61,986 nucleotides of DNA from Lachnospiraceae bacterium UBA6987. Its GTDB lineage: Bacteria > Bacillota > Clostridia > Lachnospirales > Lachnospiraceae. Of the stretch, positions 51,579 through 60,531 are shown in pieces. The stretch spans positions 1 through 61,986 of the forward strand of contig DJYD01000019.1 of NCBI GenBank assembly GCA_002449955.1. The letters run 5' to 3'. A program made the position numbers and the translations under genes. The notes under the pieces were generated by a model. The model was not told the origin of the DNA. It ran no database searches and saw only the letters and a program-made list of their open reading frames with translations. Every line of letters starts with the position of its first letter. Position 1 is the first letter of the stretch.

Positions 51579-52673
51579 TCAGGAAAGTACCGTCACATTG
51601 TTCGGATCGCCGATGACGCAGGTTCCATCTTCGATCTTCACCTTTTTCTCAACGATGCAGTTCTCAAGCGTCACGCCGTCTCCCACGTAGACATCGTTGA
51701 GCAGCACGCAGTTCCTGACATGACTGCCGTCGCCCACATAAACCTTCTTGAACAGGACGGAATTCTCAACGGTTCCGTTAAGGATCGTCCCGCCTGCCAC
51801 CAGAGAATTGCGGACTGTGGCGTTATCGTTGAACTTGGCCGGCGGGAAATCATCCACCTTCGTGGAAATCCGCGGATAATCATAGAAGAAGCATTTGCGC
51901 AGCGCCGGATTCAGCATGTCCATGTTGCATTCAAAATAGGACTGCGCGGAGGCGATATTCTTCCAATAACCGTCCATGACATAGGCTTTGATGCGTTCCG
52001 CCTCGAGATTCTTCACCAGTACGTCGCGGACAAAATCGTATTCGCCGCGGCGCTTGCATTCCTCCAGAAGTCTGATCAGACGGAGCCTGCGGATCATGTA
52101 GATGCCGCAGTTGATATACTGGCCGGCTGCGCCTTCTTCCTTCTCATGCCAGGCCGTGATGCGGTTCTCGCCGTCCACCTCGATCACGCCGAAGCGCTCA
52201 CTGTCTGTGTCTTCCTTCTCCCGGCAGACCACGGTGATCTGGGCGCCGCTCTCCACGTGCTTTGCCATCACATCGTCGAAATCCAGCTTATACACGCCGT
52301 CGCCCGAAGCGATGACGACATAAGGTTCATGACGTTCCTTGATGAAATCCAGATTCTGGATCAGTGCGTCAGCCGTACCGCGGAACCAGTTGGTGCTTTC
52401 CGGGGTAATGGTCGGATTTAACAGGTACAGACCGCCCTGCTTGCGGCCAAAGCCCCACCAGGAGGGTGCATTCAGATGTTCATTCAGCGAGCGTGAACTG
52501 TACTGCGTAATCACGGCCACCGTATTGATCCTGGAATTGGCCATGTTGCTTAAGGCAAAGTCCACGGCACGGTATGCGCCGGCCACAGGCATGGCTGCCA
52601 CCGCGCGAATATCCGTCAGGCCCTTCATGCGGTCAGAACCGCCGCCGGCCAGAATGATGCCTACTGCTTTCAT
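51579..52673 (-). CDS. glgD: Glucose-1-phosphate adenylyltransferase-like subunit GlgD
   Basis: A 364-residue GlgC paralogue without the catalytic signature. The N-terminal loop is AGGGSDRMKGLTDIRAVAAM in place of GGQGSRLGVLT, and the C-terminal left-handed beta-helix is present (LENCIVEKKVKIEDG). In Firmicutes GlgD pairs with GlgC and modulates ADP-glucose synthesis. It overlaps glgC by 4 bp (ATGA). Confidence 0.93.
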   Translation of the reverse strand: MKAVGIILAGGGSDRMKGLTDIRAVAAMPVAGAYRAVDFALSNMANSRINTVAVITQYSSRSLNEHLNAPSWWGFGRKQGGLYLLNPTITPESTNWFRGTADALIQNLDFIKERHEPYVVIASGDGVYKLDFDDVMAKHVESGAQITVVCREKEDTDSERFGVIEVDGENRITAWHEKEEGAAGQYINCGIYMIRRLRLIRLLEECKRRGEYDFVRDVLVKNLEAERIKAYVMDGYWKNIASAQSYFECNMDMLNPALRKCFFYDYPRISTKVDDFPPAKFNDNATVRNSLVAGGTILNGTVENSVLFKKVYVGDGSHVRNCVLLNDVYVGDGVTLENCIVEKKVKIEDGTCVIGDPNNVTVLS

Positions 52674-53944
52674 CTCTTTCCCTCCTTCTTCAGGATGTAG
52701 CCGCCGGAAGGAAGTGCCCCATCCGGATAATCTTCTGCTTCGGTGATTCCGCTGATCGCGGTATTCTTGCCGATCGTCACACCCTCGGGGATCACACTGC
52801 CCGCACCGATGACCACAAGATCGCTGTTGTAGACCTTGGCGTCCAGACGGCTCGGTTCAAAAGCCCCTTCACCGAGGCGTGCATTTTTGCCAATCCGGGC
52901 TCCATCCGCCACGATCGCCTTGCGGACCACAGCGCCTTCTTCCACGACGGCGCCGTTCATCAGGATCGAATCAATCACCTTCGCTCCGGCACCGACCCGC
53001 ACATTCGAGCCCAGCACCGAGCGCTTCACCTTGCCCTCGATCTCACTGCCGTCACCGATAATCGAATGAGAGACCTGTGCGTCGGCGCCCATATAGGCCG
53101 GCGCGTGAGATTCGGCGCTGGTGTAGATCTGCCAGAATTCCTCGTAAAGATTGAACTCAGGCACGAGATCCGTCATCTCCATATTGGTCTCCCAATAGGT
53201 CGTCAGCGTTCCGACATCTTTCCAGTATCCGTTAAATTCGTAGGCATAAACCTTGCCGGTCTCACGGAACAGATAAGGGATCACATGCATGCCGAAATCG
53301 CAGCCGGGCACGTGTTCCAGCTCAGTGAGCGCGTTCCTCAGCGTCTGATAGTTAAAAATATAAATTCCCATGGAAGCAAGATTGCTCTTCGGGTTAGCCG
53401 GTTTTTCTTCAAACTCTGTCACCTTGCCCTGGTCATCTGTCACCAGAATACCGTAGCGGTGCGCCTCTTCCCAGTCCACCGGCATGACGGCGATGGTTGC
53501 TTCCGCGCCGCTTTTTTTATGGCGCTCCAGCATTTCACCGTAGTCCATCTTGTAAATATGGTCGCCAGAAAGGATCAGAACGTAGTCCGGATTGTAGCTG
53601 TCCATGAAATTCAGGTTCTGATAGATGGCATTGGCTGTACCGGTGTACCATTCACTGTCACCGGACTTTTCATACGGAGGCAGAATTGTTACGCCTCCCA
53701 CCTGCTTGTCCAGGTCCCACGGGATGCCGATCCCGATATGCGTATTCAGCTGCAGCGGCTGATACTGCGTCAGAACGCCTACAGTATCCACATCTGAATT
53801 CACACAATTGCTCAAGGGAAAATCAATGATGCAGTATTTGCCGCCAAATGCAACGGCCGGTTTAGCCACTCTCTGCGTCAGAACGCCAAGGCGGCTGCCT
53901 TGTCCTCCGGCCAGCAGCATCGCAATCATTTCTTTCTTTACCAT
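52670..53944 (-). CDS. glgC: Glucose-1-phosphate adenylyltransferase GlgC
   Basis: A 424-residue enzyme making ADP-glucose from ATP and glucose-1-phosphate, the first step of glycogen synthesis. Visible: ALLAGGQGSRLGVLTQRVAK region with KPAVAFGGKYCIIDFPLSNC, GTANAIYQN, LILSGDHIYKMDY, and EEKPANPKSN. The C-terminal beta-helix is complete. GGAGGACGAT precedes the start at 53944. It heads the operon with glgD, arsR, pepP and pepC. Confidence 0.97.
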   Translation of the reverse strand: MVKKEMIAMLLAGGQGSRLGVLTQRVAKPAVAFGGKYCIIDFPLSNCVNSDVDTVGVLTQYQPLQLNTHIGIGIPWDLDKQVGGVTILPPYEKSGDSEWYTGTANAIYQNLNFMDSYNPDYVLILSGDHIYKMDYGEMLERHKKSGAEATIAVMPVDWEEAHRYGILVTDDQGKVTEFEEKPANPKSNLASMGIYIFNYQTLRNALTELEHVPGCDFGMHVIPYLFRETGKVYAYEFNGYWKDVGTLTTYWETNMEMTDLVPEFNLYEEFWQIYTSAESHAPAYMGADAQVSHSIIGDGSEIEGKVKRSVLGSNVRVGAGAKVIDSILMNGAVVEEGAVVRKAIVADGARIGKNARLGEGAFEPSRLDAKVYNSDLVVIGAGSVIPEGVTIGKNTAISGITEAEDYPDGALPSGGYILKKEGKR

Positions 53945-53979
53945 ATCGTCCTCCTAACAGTCGATGATCAGGTGGTTTC

Positions 53980-53988
53980 ATTATAGCA
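53980..53988 (-). promoter_or_regulatory. Extended -10 promoter of glgC
   Basis: On the minus strand TGC then perfect TATAAT (53985-53980), with TTTTCA 17 bp upstream. The same form as the promoter at 2916-2924. Confidence 0.65.
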
Positions 53989-54084
53989 CAATTAACAGAA
54001 AATGAAAAGATAAGCTTAGACTTTACGGACGGGTGAAAAATGGATATAATAAAGACAGTTTTGATTCCCCGAAGGAGGTCCACC

Positions 54085-55161
54085 GTGCGTTTTCTTCATA
54101 CTGCTGACCTGCACCTCGGCGCGCAGCCGGATTCCGACCGGGCCTGGGGCGCAGCCAGAGCTGATGCTGTACGCACTCAGCTGCTCCGCATCGTCGATCT
54201 GTGCATCAAGGAAGATATTGATCTCCTGCTGATAGCCGGAGATCTGTTTCATGCGCCGCCGACAGAGCGGGAATTAAAGGACGCCAATTATCTTTTCGGA
54301 ACGCTGCCCCGCACCAAGGTAGTCATGATTGCCGGCAATCATGACTTTATCCGCCCCGGCTCTGCTTACGCACGCTTTAAATTCTGTCCGCAGGTGAGCT
54401 TTCTGTCTTCCCCGGAGATGCAGTCGGTGTTCTATCCGCAGTGGAATCTGGAAGTGCACGGCTTCAGCTATGACGCGCAGGAGATTCCCGAGCCGCGGTT
54501 AGACAATCTGATTGCGCCCCGCGACGGCCGCCGCCATATTCTGCTTGCGCACGGCGGAGACGCAAGGCACGTACCGTTTAAGCCCTCAAAGCTGCTTGCC
54601 GGCGGCTGGGACTATATTGCGATGGGCCATCTGCACAAACCGGCCCTTGCCCAGGAAGGAAGGCTCGCCTTTCCCGGCTCTCCGGAAGCCCTTGACCACA
54701 CGGAGACCGGATCGCATGGCTATTATCTGGGCACCCTGACCAAGGATTCCTTCCATCTCGAATGGAAGGTCCTGTCTGACTTTACATATACGAATATCAC
54801 CATCAATATGACGCCTGAGATGACCGCCTCCGGCCTGGAGAGCCTCATCAGACGCCGCGCGGATGACCTGAACCGTGAGATTCTGAACATTCGCCTTGCG
54901 GGCCGCCGGGATCCCGCCTTTATTCCCGACCGGGAAGCCTTGCTCAGGATCGGCGGCATCTATGAGATCACCGACGAGTCCCAGCCGGACTATCCGCTTG
55001 AGGCTTTCCGGAACAGACCGGCCGGCGATCTGCTTGGCCAGTTCGTCCGCTATTTTACGGAGGACGGCAAAAAGGATGATCCGTCTGCACAGCGGTCCCT
55101 GTACTACGGTCTGGATGCACTCATGAAAACGGCGGCATCCGGAAAGGAGGCCATCCGATGA
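54085..55161 (+). CDS. Metallophosphoesterase, SbcD/YhaO-like DNA repair nuclease subunit
   Basis: A 358-residue calcineurin-like phosphoesterase with all five blocks: HTADLHLG, AGDLFH, GNHDF, LAHGGD and GHLHKP. The C-terminal region differs from Mre11 and fits YhaO. The start is a GTG at 54085 with AAGGAGG 6 bp upstream; an ATG at 54040 would precede that site. It overlaps the ATPase partner by 4 bp (ATGA), so they form a Mre11/Rad50-like pair for double-strand break or branched DNA processing (inference). Confidence 0.88.
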   Translation: MRFLHTADLHLGAQPDSDRAWGAARADAVRTQLLRIVDLCIKEDIDLLLIAGDLFHAPPTERELKDANYLFGTLPRTKVVMIAGNHDFIRPGSAYARFKFCPQVSFLSSPEMQSVFYPQWNLEVHGFSYDAQEIPEPRLDNLIAPRDGRRHILLAHGGDARHVPFKPSKLLAGGWDYIAMGHLHKPALAQEGRLAFPGSPEALDHTETGSHGYYLGTLTKDSFHLEWKVLSDFTYTNITINMTPEMTASGLESLIRRRADDLNREILNIRLAGRRDPAFIPDREALLRIGGIYEITDESQPDYPLEAFRNRPAGDLLGQFVRYFTEDGKKDDPSAQRSLYYGLDALMKTAASGKEAIR

Positions 55162-56990
55162 AGCTGAAGAAATGCTATATCCGTCAGTTTGGTTCCCTTC
55201 GGGACCGGGATTTTATCTTCGAAGACGGCATCACGCTGATCAACGGCAAAAATGAATCCGGCAAGAGCACCCTGCACACGGCTTTTGCCGCCCTGCTTTT
55301 CGGCATGGAAAAGGGCAGGGGCCGCGCAGCCGTCACCGGAACGTATCGCGCCCACCTGCCCTGGTCAGAGCCGGATCTTTACGGTGGGTCTATCGTATGG
55401 CAGCGGGGAGAGCAGATCGTGAAGGCTGAGCGGGATTTTTCCCGCACGCCGCCGAAGGATCTGATCACCCTCGAGGAAGTCGGCAGGGTGAAGCGCATTG
55501 CCCCGGAGGAGGTTCCCTTCCCGGACGGACTGACGCCTTATCTGTTTGCCAATACCCTCTCCTTCCGGCAGCTTGGCGCCGCCACCGGCGACGGGTTGGC
55601 CGCAGATTTAAAAAACCACATCATGAATTTAAAGAGCAGCGGTGATGAGAATATCAATGTCTATGCGGCTGTTCAGGACCTTAAAATGCGAAGAAAGGCG
55701 ATGGAGCGCCGCATCGACAGTGCGGCGGAAGCCGAAGAAGCCGCGCTTGACCAGACGCTTCTTGAGCTCGAGAGCCGCACGCTTGAAGGCGGCAACTACG
55801 ATCGGTTAAAGAGCCAGGCCGATGCCCAGGATGCACGGATACGCCTCTTAACCGCCGAGCGTGAAAATGCAGACCGCAGCCTGAAGCAGAAGGAGGCGCT
55901 GCTCACCAACATGGGCACGGCTTCCCGGGAAACTGTCGAGGAGGATCTGCAGAAAAGCACTGTTCTCTGCGAGCAGCTTGAAGCCTATGAAACCGATTAC
56001 GGAACGGAGAAATCCGATTCCGGCCTGCAGGGATTTTTATCCCTCGTCCTGATTCTTCTGACCACGGGCTCCCTGATTCTGATGAACCGGGTGATCCAGA
56101 CGGGAAGCCGGCTGTTTTTGCTGCTGCCGCTCTTTGCCTGCGCGCTTCTGGCTGCAACCTTCTTCACCCGGATCTCCCGCCGCAGTGATGCTGCCGCAGC
56201 AGACGCGAAGAACCGCACAATTCTCCGGGAAATGCTCGCCTCTTATCTCCCGGACTACACGGCGAAGGGCACCATAAAAGAAGCCCAGGAGCTAAAGGCT
56301 TATCTGGAAAAGGTCCTGGACCTTTACGATTTTCTCTCGGAAAAACGCAGCATTTTTGAGAAAGATACGGAAGAGCTCGCCTCGCTCTCGGCTTCCCGTG
56401 AGGCCTTAAATGCCGCCTTAAATGAACAGCTTGCCCTCAAGGTGAAGCGCGAGCAGTGGGAACTGGCCATGCGGGAAACCATGGCCAGGAAAGAAGCGCT
56501 CCAGCCGGTTCTGCAGGAAAATGAACGGCTTCGCAGCGAAATCGCCGCCATTGCCAGAGCGTCCTCCGCACTGACGCTTCTTGCCGAGGACGCTTCCCAT
56601 CACTTCGGCGAGCCGCTGACCGCTGAGGCTTCCGTGATCTTTAAGGAAATCACCGGCGGCGCCTATGACGGGCTGCTTGTGAGTGACGACATGGAGCTTT
56701 ACGCCCTGTCTTCGGGCAGAAAAATAGCGCCGGGAGCACTTTCTGCCGGCGCTATGGAACAGTTGTATTTTGCCTTCCGCCTTGCTGTCATCCGCTGTCT
56801 GTGGCCTCACGAAGAGATGCCGCTATTCTTTGACGACAGCTTCGCTATGTATGACAGTGAGCGTCTGGAAGCCTGCCTGAATTGGTTAAGCAGGAATTAT
56901 CACGGTCAGGTTTTTCTTTTCACCTGTCAGGACCGTGAGCAAAAAACACTGGACAAACTGGGGATTTCCTATCACTTGTTTGAATTATAA
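55158..56990 (+). CDS. SMC-like ATPase, YhaN-like, with internal membrane segments
   Basis: A 610-residue Rad50/SbcC-type ATPase. Walker A is GKNESGKSTL at about 30-39. Coiled-coil-like stretches occupy about 170-285 and 360-475. In between is a hydrophobic hairpin (about 292-340, LSLVLILLTTGSLILMNRVI and LFLLLPLFACALLAATFF) that should span the membrane twice, as in YhaN of Bacillus. The signature LSAGAMEQLYFAFRLAVI and Walker B PLFFDDSFAMYD are near the end. It partners the metallophosphoesterase. Its last 19 bp overlap the end of the convergent exonuclease gene. Confidence 0.87.
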   Translation: MKLKKCYIRQFGSLRDRDFIFEDGITLINGKNESGKSTLHTAFAALLFGMEKGRGRAAVTGTYRAHLPWSEPDLYGGSIVWQRGEQIVKAERDFSRTPPKDLITLEEVGRVKRIAPEEVPFPDGLTPYLFANTLSFRQLGAATGDGLAADLKNHIMNLKSSGDENINVYAAVQDLKMRRKAMERRIDSAAEAEEAALDQTLLELESRTLEGGNYDRLKSQADAQDARIRLLTAERENADRSLKQKEALLTNMGTASRETVEEDLQKSTVLCEQLEAYETDYGTEKSDSGLQGFLSLVLILLTTGSLILMNRVIQTGSRLFLLLPLFACALLAATFFTRISRRSDAAAADAKNRTILREMLASYLPDYTAKGTIKEAQELKAYLEKVLDLYDFLSEKRSIFEKDTEELASLSASREALNAALNEQLALKVKREQWELAMRETMARKEALQPVLQENERLRSEIAAIARASSALTLLAEDASHHFGEPLTAEASVIFKEITGGAYDGLLVSDDMELYALSSGRKIAPGALSAGAMEQLYFAFRLAVIRCLWPHEEMPLFFDDSFAMYDSERLEACLNWLSRNYHGQVFLFTCQDREQKTLDKLGISYHLFEL

Positions 56991-57979
56991 GCTGCGGTTT
57001 TGGTTTTTCTTCTCTTCCTTGCCGCTTTTTCCTTTTCCATGCGCTTATGCCGTTTTTCCCGAACGGCTTCTTTTCGCGCCTTCAGTTCTTCCACATCCTT
57101 CTCCGTAGCCGGCTTGATCGTCTTGACCACGAAGATCCTGTCGCCGCGGGTCTTTCTGATGCGGATCTTTCCTTTGACATTGCCATGGATCGGGCACTGG
57201 ATCAGTGCATAGTACATATTGCCCGTTGCCGAAGCGAACCATTTCATCCGGTGAAGGACAGGCAGGCCGCATTTCGTGCAGCGGATCGCGGTTACCGTCT
57301 TGTCATTCATCGCCTCCTCTTTGCTGTCAAAAGCCCGGGACACATACTTGTCATAGGTTTTGAAGCTGAGAAAGATCTCTTCTTCCTTTGTCTCCGGCAG
57401 ATGATAATAGTCCACGGATTTGTATTCAAGGACCGGCTTGATATTCAGCTTTTTCATCACCTCTGCGGTATACCAGGCATCTTCATAGGCACCGTGGAAG
57501 GCCTTTGTCTCGGGAATGCCGAGCGCCTCCACCGCTTCCTGCAGGGCCGGCCGCTTCTTTCCGTCCTCCAGGGACAGACTGTAAAGCTTCTGCAGGTCGT
57601 AATAGAGAAGTGGTTTGGGGAAATCATAGCGGATCTTATAATATTCCAGATTCCGCTGCAGTTCGAAAATATCCGACGGCCCCCAGGTTACAAAGATGTA
57701 ATCCTCGCCGCACCATTCCAGAAAGTGGCGGGCAGCCGGTGAAAAGGTCTTGGACTTCTGCAATTCCTTCATGTCCAGATGGACGATTTTCTGTGTCTGT
57801 TTGTTCATCTCCCGGTAGACAAGCGGCTTGATGGTCTCGTGAAACTCATCGATCGTCTTCCGGTGGGCATTCAGTTTGATGGCGCCGATCTCCAGAATCT
57901 CAAAGGGGATCCTGGGATTCGGACGGCAGCGTCCTGCCGGCGCCTGATTCCATTCCAAATCAAATACGATATAATTCAT
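56972..57979 (-). CDS. DEDDh 3'-5' exonuclease (KapD-like)
   Basis: A 335-residue protein. The exonuclease domain (1-175) has motif I FDLEWN (Asp, Glu), motif II in VTWGPSDIFEL (Asp), and motif III HGAYEDAWYTA (His and Asp), as in RNase T/DnaQ and KapD-type enzymes. The rest (about 215-335) has a CTKCG-like half-ribbon and a very basic Lys/Arg-rich tail, which could bind nucleic acid. Substrate not known. Confidence 0.85.
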   Translation of the reverse strand: MNYIVFDLEWNQAPAGRCRPNPRIPFEILEIGAIKLNAHRKTIDEFHETIKPLVYREMNKQTQKIVHLDMKELQKSKTFSPAARHFLEWCGEDYIFVTWGPSDIFELQRNLEYYKIRYDFPKPLLYYDLQKLYSLSLEDGKKRPALQEAVEALGIPETKAFHGAYEDAWYTAEVMKKLNIKPVLEYKSVDYYHLPETKEEEIFLSFKTYDKYVSRAFDSKEEAMNDKTVTAIRCTKCGLPVLHRMKWFASATGNMYYALIQCPIHGNVKGKIRIRKTRGDRIFVVKTIKPATEKDVEELKARKEAVREKRHKRMEKEKAARKRRKTKTAAYNSNK

Positions 57980-58045
57980 AACTCCTTCTGTCCGGCCTCC
58001 CGTTTAAGAGGCCAAGCCTCGCAGATGTCCCTGCAGGCATGGGAT

Positions 58046-58918
58046 TTAATCCGTCCAGGACGGTTTGCGGGTCTGACGCAGCGCAGCTTCCACAACCTGT
58101 GTCAGGAGAACGGCGGTGGTCACTGCACCGACGCCGCCCTTCAGGGGCGTGATGGAGGCCACTTCCGGCTCCACCTCATCGTAATTCACGTCGCCGGAGA
58201 ACCTGCCGGTTGCGGGGTCTAAGGACACCCCGACATCCAGGACGATCTGCTCCTTCCGGACATAGCTTTTATCGACCATGTTTGCCTTTCCGATGGCCGT
58301 GACAAGGATATCCGCCCGGCGGGTTTCCTCACGGGTATCCACGGTTTTGCTGTGGCACACGGTCACGGTGGCATTTTCGGCAAGCAGCATCATGGCAAGC
58401 GGCTTCCCGACGACCAGAGAGCGGCCGAGAACGGTAACCTTTTTCCCTTCAAGACTCACGCCGTAGTATTTCAGGATCTCCATGACAGCCCGCGCCGTGC
58501 AGGGGGCAAAGCCCTGCTCTCTTCCGGTAAATACGCCGGCAAGCGACCCTTCTGCCGCCCCGTCCACGTCCTTTTCCGGATTGATCTCACGGCAGATCGC
58601 ATCCTCATCCACGCCCGCCGGAAGCGGCCGGAACATTAAAATCCCGTGAACGCTGTGGTCCTCGTCCAACTCCCAGACAGCCGCACGAATATCGTCCTCA
58701 CTCGAAGAAAGCGGAAGCACGCGGCTCTCCACCTGGATCCCGATGCTTTCACCCTTCCGGATCAGATTCCGCTCATAGCGAAGATCTTCAGGATTCTCAC
58801 CGACCCTGAGTATGGCAAGTTTGGGGGTATTTCCCTTGGCTTTTATTTCTTCGATACTTTTCGAAGCCTTCTCAAGGATCGCCGCCGCGACCGGAAGACC
58901 GCTCAAAATATGGTCCAT
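58046..58918 (-). CDS. folD: Methylenetetrahydrofolate dehydrogenase/cyclohydrolase FolD
   Basis: A 290-residue bifunctional enzyme interconverting 5,10-methylene-, methenyl- and 10-formyl-THF with NADP. Visible: the catalytic-domain segment YERNLIRKGESIGIQVESRV (family YxxxxxKxxxxxGI pattern), PLPAGVDEDAICREINPEKD, GRSLVVGKPLAMMLL (nucleotide-binding) and VDVG-like end. Reading GAGGAGGA precedes the start. Divergent from the XRE regulator. Confidence 0.95.
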   Translation of the reverse strand: MDHILSGLPVAAAILEKASKSIEEIKAKGNTPKLAILRVGENPEDLRYERNLIRKGESIGIQVESRVLPLSSSEDDIRAAVWELDEDHSVHGILMFRPLPAGVDEDAICREINPEKDVDGAAEGSLAGVFTGREQGFAPCTARAVMEILKYYGVSLEGKKVTVLGRSLVVGKPLAMMLLAENATVTVCHSKTVDTREETRRADILVTAIGKANMVDKSYVRKEQIVLDVGVSLDPATGRFSGDVNYDEVEPEVASITPLKGGVGAVTTAVLLTQVVEAALRQTRKPSWTD

Positions 58919-59023
58919 TGATTCCTCCTCTTGTCAAAATCAACAATCTGTTGCTTTTGCTGGTGATGTGCCGCGCAAAAGGCAACACTTTGTCCATCAT
59001 CGTGAAATCCCTTTTTCCTGGGT

Positions 59024-59029
59024 TATAAT
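59024..59029 (+). promoter_or_regulatory. -10 box of the XRE regulator gene
   Basis: TATAAT 24 bp before the ATG; no clear -35. Confidence 0.45.
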
Positions 59030-59053
59030 TTTCTGAGGAAAGGGGGAATACCT

Positions 59054-59404
59054 ATGAGACTGCGATTAAAAGAAGCTCGTCTGCGCAGCAGCCTGAAGCA
59101 AAATGAGTTGGCGGATCTGATCCATGTTTCCAGGCAGGCTTATTCCCTTTACGAAAGAGGAAAGCGACGCCCGAGCTGGGAAACCATGATTGCCCTCGCC
59201 AAAGCGCTGAATGTTTCGACCGATTTCTTACTCGGCCTGAGTGAAGATCCCAATCCGTCGCTCAAACTTGACCCCCGTGAGCAGGAGATCGTCAGAACCT
59301 ATCACAGGCTCGATGAGCGGGGCAAGGGCATGATCGATATCACCCTTCAGGAGCAAAGCCGTTATATTGTTTCTGCGGAAGATGGGGGAAATCAGTCTGC
59401 CTGA
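59054..59404 (+). CDS. XRE family helix-turn-helix regulator
   Basis: A 116-residue protein. Cro/CI-type HTH at residues 5-60 (LKEARLRSSLKQNELADLIH, VSRQAYSLYERGKRRPSWET). A short helical tail follows. Start at 59054 after GAAAGGGGG. Its last 13 bp overlap the prfB end. Target unknown; it is divergent from folD. Confidence 0.85.
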   Translation: MRLRLKEARLRSSLKQNELADLIHVSRQAYSLYERGKRRPSWETMIALAKALNVSTDFLLGLSEDPNPSLKLDPREQEIVRTYHRLDERGKGMIDITLQEQSRYIVSAEDGGNQSA

Positions 59405-60519
59405 GCCGGTTTATTTCCCAGCGCCTTCCACTTCAGATAACCACCCATGAACTTATCAAGATCCCCATCAAGCACCGCGCCTGCGTTCGCTGTTTCAACG
59501 CCGGTGCGGTGATCTTTTACCATCGTGTAGGGCTGCAGCACATAGGAACGGATCTGACTGCCCCAGGCGATGTCTGCCACCTCACCGCGGATGGCACCGG
59601 CTTTTTCCGCATTCTCCTGCTGCTTCAGAATAAAGAGCTTGGCCTTTAACATCTGCATGGCCTTGTCCTTGTTCTGGTACTGCGAGCGTTCATTCTGGCA
59701 CTGCACCACGATACCGGTCGGATAGTGCGTGATACGGATAGCGGAAGAGGTCTTGTTGACCTTCTGGCCGCCCGCACCGCTCGAACGGAACACATCGATG
59801 CGGATGTCGTCATCCGGGATCTCGATATCCAGATCTTCTTCGATGTCCGGCATGACATCGCAGGACACGAAGCTCGTCTGGCGCTTTGCCTGTGCATTGA
59901 AAGGCGAAATGCGGACCAGGCGGTGAATGCCGTGTTCGGAACGCATATAGCCATAGGCATTATACCCGTTGATCTGCATGGTGACCGATTTGATCCCGGC
60001 TTCGTCGCCGTCCTGCAGGTCCAGAACATCCACGGTATACCCCTTTGCCGCAGCCCAGCGGGTATACATGCGGTAGAGCATCTCGCACCAGTCGCAGGAT
60101 TCCGTGCCGCCCGCGCCGGAGTGGAGGGTCACGATGGCATTTTTGTCATCGAACTCACCGTTAAGGAGCGTGCTCATGCGCAGCGATTCCAGCTCCGAAC
60201 CGAACTTTTCAAGCATCCGGCCGATCTCAGCCGTCGTCTCTTCATCGTCCTCCTCGTAGCCCAGCTCGATCATCATGCCGATGTCTTCATATTCCTGTTC
60301 CAGCGCTTTGATCTGTGCGACCGTATCCTTCGTATTCTTTAACTCGGTCGTGATCTTCGCGGCTTTTTCCGCGTCATTCCAGAAGGTCGGTTCTTCCATC
60401 ATTTTCTCGAGCTCGAAAGCCCGGTTCTGCTTTCCGGTCAGATCCAGGGAAGACTTAACCTCCTCCAACGGTTCCTTTAGTGTCCCTAAGGTTGCTTTGT
60501 ACTGGTCAAGTTCCAGCAT
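59392..60519 (-). CDS. prfB: Peptide chain release factor 2
   Basis: A 375-residue class I release factor recognising UGA/UAA. Tripeptide SPF at 205-207 (RISPFNAQAKRQTSF) and catalytic GGQ at 250-252 (SGAGGQKVNKT). The N-terminus runs without break through the region where the programmed +1 frameshift lies in E. coli (here SSLDLTGKQ); no in-frame UGA is present, so this species does not autoregulate RF2 in that way. It follows secA by 12 bp. Confidence 0.97.
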   Translation of the reverse strand: MLELDQYKATLGTLKEPLEEVKSSLDLTGKQNRAFELEKMMEEPTFWNDAEKAAKITTELKNTKDTVAQIKALEQEYEDIGMMIELGYEEDDEETTAEIGRMLEKFGSELESLRMSTLLNGEFDDKNAIVTLHSGAGGTESCDWCEMLYRMYTRWAAAKGYTVDVLDLQDGDEAGIKSVTMQINGYNAYGYMRSEHGIHRLVRISPFNAQAKRQTSFVSCDVMPDIEEDLDIEIPDDDIRIDVFRSSGAGGQKVNKTSSAIRITHYPTGIVVQCQNERSQYQNKDKAMQMLKAKLFILKQQENAEKAGAIRGEVADIAWGSQIRSYVLQPYTMVKDHRTGVETANAGAVLDGDLDKFMGGYLKWKALGNKPAQAD

Positions 60520-60531
60520 ATGATTCTCCTG

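Noticed and set aside
48000..52421. Several plus-strand open frames of 200-330 codons opposite pepC, pepP and glgD
   Set aside because: Antisense readings of conserved peptidase and GlgD genes with no motif of their own.
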